A stretch of 64,000 nt of DNA, from NCBI GenBank assembly GCA_039583875.1, contig CM077167.1, positions 151,979,010 through 152,043,009 on the forward strand, given 5' to 3'. The notes beneath the pieces are model-generated. The model worked only from the letters and a program-made list of their open reading frames with translations, had not been told where the DNA came from and made no database searches. Position 1 is the first letter of the stretch. The number at the start of each line of letters is the position of its first letter. The position numbers and the translations under genes are program-made. The DNA comes from Platanthera guangdongensis. Lineage: Eukaryota > Streptophyta > Magnoliopsida > Asparagales > Orchidaceae. Of the stretch, positions 54,311-64,000 are shown one piece after another.

Positions 54311-57225
54311 TCATTCCTTTTCCTTGATCTTTATGAGAACTATTTCTCTGTTAGGATTAAGAGCTTCTTTCTAAGATCTTCTGTCATCAACTACACCTAG
54401 AGAAGTTTGATGTTTTGGCCTGGGGACTACAACTTCTGGGTGCAGCTTCATATAACTTTCTGAATCAAAGAATTTGCTGGAAGAGTATCTCTCAAGTTCT
54501 TTCTTTCTCTGATCTGATAGAGTAGTGAAACTAGATGTATCTTTTCCTTGTTCTCTAGCCTTCTTGATTTGGTCTAATGCAGCCAACTCTTTCATTCTGG
54601 CAGTCCATGAAGTGGGATTATTTTCTGGGTCTTCAAATGGAACAGGAGATTCATATCTGTTTGAAGAATTATCAGGAGGAGCTCTGGAAAAGACTAGATC
54701 TTTTAGCTTATAAGGGAAAGGACCAGAAGCAGTGTCAGAGGGACCTTGTCCTTCCCTTTGATAAGGATGTTGCCTAGAATATCCTTTAGAATACACTTTG
54801 AGTTCTCTTTGATTTCCTCTGTACTATCCTCTTCTGTACTGGTAACCTCTAGACTGATTTCCTCTGTACTAAGATCTTCCTTGAAATTGATATGAACTTT
54901 GGCTTCTAGCAGTAGATTGAAAGGCAGAACTTCCACCTGTACCTGCATCATGTGAAGGAGGAGGAGGAGGAGGATTGAAATGAGATGATCCTTTGTCATA
55001 CTTCATTTTCTTCTTCATGGCTTTCAGCTGATTTCTGGAGTACTGCATCCATGGTTCTGTAATAGGGAAATCATGCAATATATAATATGGAATATCATTT
55101 GTATCTTTGATTTTCTCTAGGGGAACTCTCTTCATGGCCTTGCTTCTTGCTTTCCTTTTCCTTGTAATTATTGCAGAGGAATCATCAGAGTCAGTTCTAA
55201 ACTAATCACTGTCTGAACTTTGTGGATTATCATACACTGCATCAATCCTTTTGATATATTCTTTCTGTTGTTGAGACTGAGTAGAAGAAATGGCAGCAGG
55301 AACAACAACAGGAGCAACAGCAGCAGCAGGAATTGGAGCAGAAACAACACTGGCAGAAGGAACTACAGCAGCAGGTTCAGATACAAAAAATTCAGAACCA
55401 ATAGGCTCAGATACAACAGGCTCAAAATCAATTGCCTCTGTCATATGCATATCTTCAGAAACTGAAACAGCAATATCAGAACTAACTGAAACATCAACAG
55501 CAGTAGTAGGAGCAACAGAAACAGAAGGAGCACTATCCACAACATTGAAGGAATTTATATAAGAACTTATTAAGCTGGGGTCACAGCTGGAAATAGGCAT
55601 AATGTCCTTAGTAAGATCTTCAGTATGCTGGGCTGTAAGGCAGCTGAAGTATACAGAATCAAATACTGAAAGCAGTGACCTGAGGTCCACTGTAATGACT
55701 GCAGCTGGAGCTTGAACTGGAGTTACTGCAGTAGGCAATCTCTCAGCTTCATAAGGCATCTCCCCCTGTCTAGATTCAGTGATAACTTGATCAAGGTACC
55801 CAGTAGAAGGGATTGCCTGAGGACGAAGAATAGAGGATAGCCTGGCAGACAACTCCTGAACAGTTTTCAGAAGTGGAGCCAATGAGGTCTCCAGCAGTAG
55901 TGATAGCCTTGGAGCTATCAGCTCATATAACTTGTCTGCAATATCTGGAAGGTCAACTTGCTCAAGAGGGACTTGAGTAGAGGTAGGGATGGATGAGGTA
56001 GGGATGAAAGTTGGAGCAGCAGGAGATGTTGTTAGAGAAACTGTGAATGGTGGATGTGATGGTTGATATATTGGAATTGTGGAGATTGAAGATAATGGAG
56101 TGGAGATGGATAGTGTGAATGATGGTTGAGCAATGATGTCTTGAAGTAACTGTTGATAAGAAGTGGATGATGATGGTGGCTCAGGAGGGGATGAAGGATA
56201 ATCATCCATATAGGAATCATCTAGAAGAGTTAATGATGGAATATGGGATGATGAATCAATGTCCATGTGGCGGTAGTGATGTAGTGGATGGAAGATTTCT
56301 TCAGTGGATGTTGGATTTGGAGAAGGGATTGAAGTTGGATATGGGATGGAAATGGGGGATGAAATTGTGATAGTGGATGTGATTGTTGTTGATGAAACAA
56401 TAGCTGGAGAAGGAGGAGATGAAGCAAGCAAATCTTCTGCAGGGGCAGAAACCTGAGGGGAAGAGACTGAAATAGTCCTTGTGCCTGAAGAAGAGATTGT
56501 AGAGGCTCTGCAGGGCTTTACAATCTGCCTGTCCCATTTCCCAAATAGGGCACAGGTAAGCCTCTTGGAGGCATTCATGTGTATCCAACTGGAAACAAGC
56601 AGGTCAGGGCATCTGTTGTGAAGAAACAACCCTAAAATTCTCCCAAAATTAACAAAGTTCCTGTTAATTTTCTTCTTGATCAAATCAAAAAACACTTCTC
56701 CCCAGTTCAACTATTTCTTGTCCACCAAGGAACCCATCAAACAGAGCTGATACCTAGAGATGGTATCATGAGCTAAGTGTTTTGCCAACAACACTTTCCC
56801 AACTACATCAACAAGAAATCTGTACTCAACTGACAGATTTTTCTTAAGCAATTTACTAGGGTTAGCCTCTGAATGGCCCATCCTTTCAAGCATAATTGAA
56901 ATTCCTCTCCAGAAAGCTCTATGGAATCTTCACCAGAATTTAATTGAAAAACTTCTTTCAAAACAGCAGGTGTTAAAGGGACCAGAGTTCCTGAGATTGT
57001 TCCAATCACAGTGTTCTGATCCAGATTGTGGGCAGTATACACCCATTACTTTATTTCATTTGCGGCAAATTTGATCCTTGTAGACATTATGTTAACTAAT
57101 TGTTGGTCCTTGAAGAGTTCCAGAATGTCCTTGAATATTTGATCGCTGTTATCGAAAGAATCCATGTCTATATCAAAGCCTGTATCAAATTTCATGGCTG
57201 CCAAGATTGCGACTGAAACTGCCAT
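54311..57225 (-). pseudogene. Third ORF of element B
   Basis: Start at ATG 57225 (MAVSVAILAAMKF) chosen by alignment with element C. N-terminal domain: DTGFDIDMDSFDNSDQ, WVYTAHNLDQN after a TAA at 57043, LTPAVLKEVFQL, LSVEYRFLVDVVGKVLLAKH. After a stop near 56708 a 502-codon frame gives FGRILGLFLHNRCPDLLVSS, NASKRLTCALFGKWDRQ and a long Ser/Pro/Thr/Val-rich region to DAVYDNPQSSDSD. The C-terminal part has PYYILHDF, poly-Pro, an RGG-like Arg/Gly/Tyr stretch (about 54800-54880) and the tail PFEDPENNP, LDQIKKAREQGKD to 54311. No signal peptide or membrane helix. An RNA-binding or chaperone-like role is a guess from the low-complexity and RGG-like parts. Confidence 0.75.
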
Positions 57226-57369
57226 TGATTCCTGCAAAAAAGATGAACAAACACAAGAGCAAGTGCAGAAAAGTTTGGAGGGAAGGAGAAATTCTGCAGA
57301 GAGTATGAAAGAGCAAAGGCAGAACGACGGCCGAAAATGAGTTTTATATTAGGTTTCGAAGCAAAAAAG

Positions 57370-57600
57370 GAAAGATCGTTGAACTCTGTTCGACGATCTG
57401 GGCTTCTAAAGGAAACTGAAAGGTCATCAACATCGTCGATCTCCGTTCGACGATATTGGAGAGCGTCGAGCTCCGTTCGACGATCGCTGACCGGATGAAG
57501 ATAGTTTAGCACTATCAGAGAAGCGCTGAACTCTGGTTGACGATTTCTGCAATCGTCGATCTCCGTTCGACGATCTTGGGGAAAATCTTCGAGCGTAGTT
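57370..57600 (-). repeat. CGTCGA/TCGACGA array in pol-ORF3 spacer of element B
   Basis: GTTCGACGATC, CATCGTCGATCTCCGTTCGA, GAGCGTCGAGCTCCGTTCGA and relatives in about 230 bp, upstream of the ORF3 start (57225) and after the pol stop (57691). Confidence 0.92.
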
Positions 57601-57690
57601 CAGAGATCAGAAACATACTCTATACACTAGAAAAAATATCAAAATGTTTGCCTAGTCTTGGTCAATTTTAGAGATTTAAAATCTTGGATC

Positions 57691-59400
57691 TTATTTTAAA
57701 CTTCCTCCATCTAACATTCCTAACTGATTTAGGAAGAATGTATGTTTCTTTTCATCCAATGGTTTTGTGAAAATATCTCCCCTTTGCAAATCAGTTGGGA
57801 TATATTGAAGTTCAATTTTATTTTTCTCAACATTATCCCTTAGAAAGTGATGCCTAATTTCTATGTGTTTTGTCCTACTATGGAGGACTGGATTTTGTGC
57901 TATAGAAATAACACTGGTATTATCACAAAATATTTTAGACTTTTCTAAGTTGTTGTCATAGTCTAGGAGTTGGTTTTGAATCCACAAGATTAGTGAACAA
58001 CAACTACCTGCAGCCATATATTCAGCTTCAGCAGTTGAAGTTGACACAGATGTTTGTTTCTTGTAAAACCAGGAGACAAGTATATCACCAAGAAAATGAC
58101 AAGTTCCACTAGTGCTTTTCCTATCTATTCTGCATCCAGCATAATCAGCATTTGAAAATCCAGTTAAGTCAAATGCTGAGTATTTTGGATACCAAAGACC
58201 TAGATTTGGAAAACTTTTCACATACCTAAGAATCCTTTTTACTAAGGTTAAATGTGACTCTCTAGGGCTCACTTGGAATCTAGCACATATGCATGTAGCA
58301 AACATTATGTCAGGTCTACTGGCTGTAAGGTATAGTAAAGAGCCAATCATTGCTCTATATGTTATCTGATCAAAAGGTTTCCCATGTTCATCAGCATCTA
58401 ATACAGCAATAGTGGGCATAGGTGTTTTCATACATGATGCTTCAGACATACCAAATTTCTTAACCAATTCTTTTGCATACTTGGTTTGAGAAATAAATAT
58501 GCCTTCAGCATGTTGATTGATTTGCAATCCTAGAAAGAAGGATAGCTCACCCATGCTACTCATTTCAAATTTAGAATGCATTAGGTTGGAAAACCTTCTG
58601 CACAAATTTGAATCAGTAGAACCAAATATAATATCATCTACATAGATTTGTACTAGCAGGGTATGAGACATATGGGTTCTAATAAAAAGAGTTTGGTCTA
58701 CTCTACCCCTTATAAAATCATTTTTCAGAAGAAAGCATGCTAGGGTCTCATACCATGCTCTAGGAGCTTGCTTTAGACCATATAATGCTTTATGCAATTT
58801 GAAAACATAATCAGGATGAGTTGAAGAGATAAAACCTGGGGGTTGTCTAACATAGACTTTTTCTTTGATATCTCCACTGAGAAAAGCACTCTTTATAACC
58901 ATCTGGTATACTTTGAATCCTTTGTGTGCTGCATATACTAAGAATATTCTTATGGCCTCTAACCTTGCAACTGGTGCAAAGGTCTGGTCATAATCTATCC
59001 CTTCTTCTTGAGAGTACCCTTGAGCAACTAGCCTTGCCTTGTTCCTTACAATGACTCCTTGATCATCCAATTTATTTCTGAACACCCACTTTGTTCCAAC
59101 AATGGAGTGATCCTTTGGCCTTGGTACTAGTTCCCAAACTTTGTTCCTTTCAAATTGATGCAACTCCTTTTGCATTGCAATGATCCAGTGTGGATCTTGC
59201 TCTGCATCTTGAATGAATTGAGGTTCAATTTGAGAAAGAAAGCAAGTGTGCATCAGGTTTTGGTTGACCTGATTTCTGGTTTGCACACCAGCTGAGATGT
59301 CTCCAATCACTTTGGAGATTGGATGGTCTCTTGATGTTACTAAATCAATAAGAGATGTTGATTGTTCACCAACCTGTGTTGTTGTTTCCTCTTATAGTAC
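57691..59400 (-). pseudogene. Element B reverse transcriptase and RNase H, long open frame without palm Asp
   Basis: A 539-codon uninterrupted frame (59310-57691): VVGTKW-type entry ([17 protein letters not shown]), [44 protein letters not shown] (about 58640), [15 protein letters not shown] and RNase H ([33 protein letters not shown]). In motif A the residue before IKSAFL is Val where A, C and E have Asp (about 58900); this Asp binds catalytic metal. The frame is thus open but the enzyme should be inactive. A stop near 59390 separates it from the integrase linker. Confidence 0.9.
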
Positions 59401-60137
59401 AACAACTGGCTCTTCAAGAAGATTCTCTTCAAGATGTTGAATGTCTTCTTCATCTTCACTGCTTTCATCTTTTTGAATAATTTGTAACCTGTCCAAGTCT
59501 TCAGCAAGAGAGTGTACCTGCAAAGGTTCTATGGTAGAAGTATTCTTCTCCTTGAAAGACATGTTAGATTCATCAAAAGATATATGAACTGATTCTTCAA
59601 TTTTGAGAGTAGATTTTGAAACACTTCTTCATCAGCTTTAGCTTGAAATTTTGCTAAGTATTTCTTGTCATTATTATGAATGTAGCAAATACAACCAGAG
59701 ATTTTGAAATAATCTACTTTAGGTTTCTTCCCTTTGAGTAATTCATAGGGAGTCTTACCCTTCAGCTTATGTATCAAACTTCTATTTAACACATAGTTGG
59801 AGGTGTTCACTGCCTCTGCCCAAAAGGATAGAGGAAGATGAGCATCTAACAACAATATAGTAACAGATTCAATAAGGGTTCTATTTTTCCTTTCGGCTAC
59901 CCCATTTTGTTGAGGAGTTGTAGGAGCTGAGAAAGTGCGCATGATCGCTTCACTCTGACAGAACTCTTGCATAAGAAGAGAAACAAACTCTGTCCCATGA
60001 TCACTTCTGATCAGGGCAATATGAGTATTGAACTCACTCTGTATGCATTTGAGAAACTCTGTCAAACACTTAAAGTTATCAGACTTCTTCCTCAGAAAGA
60101 ACACCCATGTGAATCTAAAGAAGTCATCTACAACCAC
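59401..60137 (-). pseudogene. Element B integrase core
   Basis: VVDDFFRFTWVFFLRKKSDN (first Asp), ALIRSDHGTEF (second Asp) and TTPQQNGVAERKNRTLIES (Glu) are all present, then LSFWAEAVNTSNYVLN, KTPYELLKGKKPKVDYF. A frameshift near 59620 disrupts the domain end, and an acidic linker follows to 59401. Confidence 0.88.
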
Positions 60138-60164
60138 TAAAGTATAAGATTTCCCTCCTAAGCT

Positions 60165-60803
60165 TTATACTGTAATGGGTCCAAAAAGTTTCATGTGTAA
60201 CAGATACAAAATCCTAGGTGAATCACTCTTATTAAGCGACTTGAAAATATTTTTGGTTTGCTTGCCTAATTGACAAGCCCTGCAAAGTCCTTCCTTCTTG
60301 TAGGGGCCAGAAGGTAGTCCTTTAACAAGGTTGTCCTTGGATAGCCTAGCAATGGTTCTAAGGTTTATATGTCCTAATCTCTTATGCCATAATTCATTAG
60401 GTCTACAAATAGAGTTAAACAAGCATATATCTACCTTAGTTGAAAGAAAATCCACAAGATAGATGTTACCTTTCCTTTTACCTGTCAACACAGTTGTGTT
60501 GTCCTCTGATTTAATTTTGCATGAGGATTTGTTGAAAGTCACTTGATAGACTTCATCACACAGTTGACTGATACTGATTATGTTATGCTTCAGTCCTTTC
60601 ACATAGGCTACTTTCTTGAATGTGACTATGCCAATCTGGACTGCACCATATCCTTTTGTTAGTCCAAAGTTTGAATCACCAAATATTACTTTGGGTCCAA
60701 GCTTGGCTTTGAAGGATGTGAAATTGTCCTTGTTACCTGTCATGTGCTTTGAGCACCCACGATATAGATACCATTGCTGGTTTGATGTTGGATAGATCTT
60801 CAC
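60165..60803 (-). pseudogene. Element B protease (active site lost) and integrase zinc region
   Basis: The protease site reads WYLYRGCSKHMTG at about 60745-60780 where A and C have WYLDSGCS; the catalytic Asp and its Ser are replaced. The rest is well kept: VIFGDSNFG, ISISQLCDEVYQVTF, GKRKGNIYLVDFL and the HHCC region (LWHKRLGHINLRT...CRACQLGKQ). The frame is open for 212 codons. A short break separates it from the core at 60137. Confidence 0.88.
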
Positions 60804-61217
60804 CTACACATAAAACAATTTATTTGTTTTTGACCCAGTTTACCTTGGGCCTACGTTGATAACCTTTGAATTCAGAAATAAAAGACATCCCAGGTTACTC
60901 TTATAACCTTCAGGATGATATCTCCTTGGAGGTATTATCCATTTAGTATAAGGGTTAAATCTTTGGGATGTAGGACCCCTAGGTTTGAAATTTGATTTAC
61001 CTTTGAAATTTTTTTCAAAACTCCGATCTCTGTTCGACGATCGCTGAGCTGAGTTCGACGATCTTGGCTCAGATCGTCGAGCTCCGTTCGAAGATCGACT
61101 GTGGCAGAGTTCAGGGTTCAGAAATCGTCAACCTGAGTTCGACGATTTAGCCTGAGATAGTTGAGCTCCATTCGGCGATCGTCGAGCTCCGTTCGACATT
61201 TTCTGTTGAACTTTTGT
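60804..61217 (-). pseudogene. Element B gag-protease linker with translated motif array
   Basis: After the TAA that ends gag the frame continues VQQKMSNGARRSPNGA through the motif array as Ser/Arg/Asn-rich repeats (SSNGARRSE, SSNSAQRSSNRDRS), with one TGA where a CGA of the motif has become TGA. It then enters the conserved KWIIPPRRYHPEGYK segment before protease. Element C has the same landmarks. Confidence 0.65.
61018..61200 (-). repeat. CGTCGA/TCGACGA array in gag-protease linker of element B
   Basis: About ten words in 180 bp, including GTTCGACGATCGCTGAGC, ATCGTCGAGCTCCGTTCGA and GTTCGACGATTTAGC. Same slot as 15786-16035 in element C. Confidence 0.92.
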
Positions 61218-62835
61218 TTACTTAGGTAAGTCAGAATTCTTCCTAGCTACCTCCACAACTCCCTTACCTTTATCAGAGATAAATTTGATTGGGGTTGTTA
61301 ATACTATGGGTTGGCTAGATGAGGCACCCAAGACCAGTGTACTATTGAATCTTGAGTTCACTGTACTTGTGATGTCCATTAGTTTGATGTTTCTCCCATT
61401 AAGGGATTCTTCAAACTTTTTCGCCTCTGATAGCTCACTTTTCAGTGAAGCTATCTGCTCCCTACAGCATTCCAACTCCTCAGAGAGTTTGAGGTTTTCT
61501 GATTTTAAAGTGCTGTGTTCAGATAGCTGATTTTTTAGAGAAATGATTTCCTTCTCAGATTTTAATAAATCTAAACACAGTGCTTTAAACTCACACTTGA
61601 AGTCCTCAGAATTAAAATCAAAAGAATTTATTACCTGGTCCTCTTCAGATTGAGTCTCTGATTCAGATTCTGACTCTTCTGCATCAGAATTTTGTTGTGA
61701 GGCATTGATAGCCATCATGCAGCATTGTTTTTCATCAGCATGATCTTCATCATCACTAGAACTGGATGAAGCTTCAGATTCTTCTTCTATCTCACTCAAA
61801 GTTTCAGCAACAAACCCCTTCCTTGTATTTTTGTTCTTGCTAGAGGAGGGTTTGTCATTGTTATTTTTCTTGAAGTCCTTTTCTTTTCTCCTTTCTTTCC
61901 TGTCCTTCTTGTCCTTGTTTTTATTTTTTGGACAGTCAGGCATAATGTGGCCTGGTTTCCTGCATCCAAAACAAATAATCTCTTTGTTATTTGATTTGTC
62001 ATACCTTGGCTTGTCATGCCCTCTGTATGATCTTTTCCTAAAATCTTTCCTGGTCATTTTGTAAAACCTTTTGGCCAGTAGGCTTAGCAGCTCTTCATTG
62101 CCTGTTACCTTGTCTTCAGGCTGATCTTCAATGGCTTTGAAAGCTATTGATTTTTTCCTTTCTTATAGCTGGTGAGGCAGCCTTCTGCTCTTCTTCTCTG
62201 TTCTTGATGAGCAGCTCATAAGACTTGAGCTTGCCCAAGAGAGCTTCAGTTGTAATCTCATTTAGGCTTCTGGCATCCTTGATTGGCCAGATCCTTGAGT
62301 ACCAAGTGCTTGGGAGGTACATTAGGATTTTATCATTGAGCTCAGTAATTGAGATCTTTTTGCCCAATGTTTTCAGCTCATTGACTATGAGACTGAGTCT
62401 ATTATACATGTCTTCTACTGACTCAGCTTCTCCTTTCTTGAAGTTCTCATATTGGGTTATGAGATGAGATCTTCTATCTTTTCTCCCATCAGCAGATCCT
62501 GAGACTATCTCAAATAACTTGTCCCAGATGTCCTTTGCTGAGTTTCAGTCAGCTACTTTTTGGAATATTTCATCAGACATAGTCTGGGCTAAAATATTCA
62601 TTGCCTTAGCATCTGCCACTTTACATTTCTTGATTTCTACATCTGTTCCTGAAGGAGGTGGAACGGCACTTGTACTTGTATTTTCTCGAGGTCTTAGACA
62701 CACTGTCAAAACAGAATTAAAAATGTCTTCATCAATAGAGTTCATGTACAATCTAATCCTTGCTTTTCAAAGTGCAAACTTAGATAGATTGCACACTATA
62801 GGTCTGGTACTAGCATAATCTTTGTTTTGGGCCAT
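61218..62835 (-). pseudogene. Element B gag
   Basis: Start ATG 62835 (MAQNKDYASTRPIVCNLSKF), shared with element C. A TGA near 62769 follows FAL at a probable Trp position. Then LYMNSIDEDIFNSVLT, AMNILAQTMSDEIFQKVAD (gag core), MYNRLSLIVNELKTLGKKIS, WPIKDARSLNEITTEALLGK and the zinc knuckle CFGCRKPGHIMPDC (about 61930-61975). A Lys-rich block, a Ser/Asp/Glu-rich block and a long helix (LKSEKEIISLKNQLSEHSTL to LMDITSTV) lead to TTPIKFISDKGKG and the stop at 61218. Breaks near 62530 and 62120. The coiled-coil end is unusually well kept (279 codons open). Confidence 0.85.
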
Positions 62836-62950
62836 GTTAAGTGAAAAAATAAATTTAGTAAAAAACTTAAAACAAGCAGATCTAACTAGAGGGATCTTTG
62901 GGTTCAGGTGTTAGCCTGTGCAACCACTAAGGTGTGGTATTTTAACCAAC

Positions 62951-62966
62951 CTCCCTCTGATACCAA
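62951..62966 (-). promoter_or_regulatory. Primer binding site of element B
   Basis: The minus strand reads TTGGTATCAGAGGGAG just after the LTR end at 62968; initiator-Met tRNA type. Confidence 0.88.
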
Positions 62967-62967
62967 T

Positions 62968-63412
62968 TGAAAGTGCAGGTTAGATCAGATATACTCTAGA
63001 GGGGGGATGAACAGAGTATGGTGCTTGCTAAAAACTTTTTACAACTCTTGTTGTATTCCTAAGTGAACAGGGAAGCAAATGAAATACAACAAACACAGCA
63101 ACTATCTAATTACAAAGCAATCACAGAACAATCACAAACCACAGCCAGAAAACAAAAGAAATGACCAACCAGATGACACAAGGAGCTATAGTGGTTCCCC
63201 AATCAATCTGGGTACATCCACTCTTCTACTATCCTAGGTAGGAATCCACTGCAGGATGAGTTGATCAGGTGTCTTGGGCACCAATGACTTTTTGATAAGG
63301 TACTCAAAAACCAAACCATATTTTTTGATCAGGTGTCTTGCCACCACTGAGCTTTGACAAGGTCTCAGAAACCAACACAAAATTTTGAAGGGAGTTTGAT
63401 AAACCCTTTGCA

Positions 63413-63455
<43 letters not shown>

Positions 63456-64000
63456 GATCTTCTCTATCAACAATCAGAGAGAAGATAGTGGATGTTGTCA
63501 AAGCTCCCCTTGAGTTCTTGAGTTATTTAGGAAGTGAAGCTTTGCAATAGGGTGATAGGCCTTCAGAAGATTTGATCTCCAGCAAAAGATGATTCCAGCA
63601 GCAGCTGAAATGTGTGGTGTCTGGAGTCTTGAATGATAAGGCCTTTGAACAATGTAATCAAAAGGGATCTGGAAATTTCAGTATATTGATCTCCTTCAAT
63701 GATGTGTGTTCTTGTAAGAATTCTGTCTGTGAATCTCTGCAACTTTTTTCTTTCTTTCTTGTTGTTATGGGTATTGGTATGATTAACCAGCAGAATGAAT
63801 AAACTTTTATTCCTTAGATCTGAATAGAATAATTCTCTGCCCAAGATAGTCGTTAGTCTGTCATAAATGACTTCCTTAAATGTAATTTGTCTTCTGGAGG
63901 AAAGTCCAATAAAACATTCCTTTAAAATCTCCTTGAAACTTGCTCCAGATTAATTGAAACGGCTACAAGATCCTTGAAATAAATGCTGGGAATAATTCCA
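62968..64000 (-). repeat. 5' LTR of element B, truncated by window end
   Basis: Co-linear with 52651 to about 53680. The promoter box is at 63183-63230. A (GA)n run at about 63416-63450 is roughly twice as long as in the 3' LTR. The motif array of this LTR should lie just past the window end. Confidence 0.93.

Larger units (their letters stand above)
52651..64000 (-). mobile_element. SIRE/Maximus-like Ty1/copia element B, nested in element A
   Basis: Minus-strand element with 3' LTR 52651-54160, third ORF, spacer array, RT-RNase H, integrase, protease, linker array, gag, PBS and the first 1.03 kb of the 5' LTR (62968 to beyond the window). It sits in the gag of element A. LTR halves are very similar, so it is the youngest SIRE-like insertion here. 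Third ORF, gag start and arrays pair it with element C. Protease and RT active-site residues are replaced. Confidence 0.93.

Noticed and set aside
54311..57225. Third ORF as a retroviral-type envelope gene
   Set aside because: No signal peptide, no transmembrane helix and no furin-type site visible; only the position recalls env.

Overview
This window is nuclear DNA of a flowering plant, from a repeat-packed, probably pericentromeric or intergenic part of a large genome. No intact host gene, rRNA, tRNA or CRISPR is visible. Almost every coding signal belongs to LTR retrotransposons nested in one another: three SIRE/Maximus-type Ty1/copia elements with an extra ORF after pol, one small Ty1/copia, one Tekay/Del-type chromovirus, one CRM/Galadriel-type chromovirus, and a roughly 5-kb solo LTR with a second partial copy. 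The species cannot be named from sequence alone.

Layout. 1-19322: minus-strand SIRE-like element C (3' LTR cut by the window edge, 5' LTR 17791-19322), split by Tekay element 2601-11375 with exact target duplication TATGG. 19323-23870: old debris: a plus-strand copia LTR remnant, a hAT/TTF-type transposase tail, an anonymous motif array, a (TA)n tract and a 385-bp foldback palindrome. 23871-28837: probable solo LTR (TG...CA, duplication GGTAG). 28838-35438: gene-like island F, spliced and broken, with copia element E (29625-33985, duplication CTTAT) inside what looks like an intron. 35439-36522 plus 43962-43986: second copy of the long LTR, split by chromovirus D (36523-43961) and then by SIRE-like element A (43987 to beyond the window), which is itself split in gag by SIRE-like element B (52651 to beyond the window).

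Coding logic. The elements encode the usual gag, aspartic protease, integrase, reverse transcriptase and RNase H. The chromoviruses add a chromodomain, and the SIRE-like elements add a third ORF of unknown function. All are broken by stops or frameshifts, several of which fit C-to-T decay of methylated DNA. B is notable for a 539-codon open RT-RNase H frame in which the palm-motif aspartate is gone; its protease aspartate is also lost.

The most striking signal is not a gene. Elements from different superfamilies each carry a dense array of a short, CG-centred, often self-complementary word: TTCGACGAT in the Tekay LTR, the CGTCGA/TCGACGA pair in SIRE-like B and C, GTGTCGACAC in SIRE-like A, CCGnGCGG-type in copia E, and a GCATCGA/GCGTCGA relative at 21.3 kb. 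In the SIRE-like elements the arrays occupy the same structural slots (LTR, pol-ORF3 spacer, gag-protease linker) while the word itself differs between A and B/C. This looks like a fast-changing recognition or structural system of the elements and is the main lead from this window.
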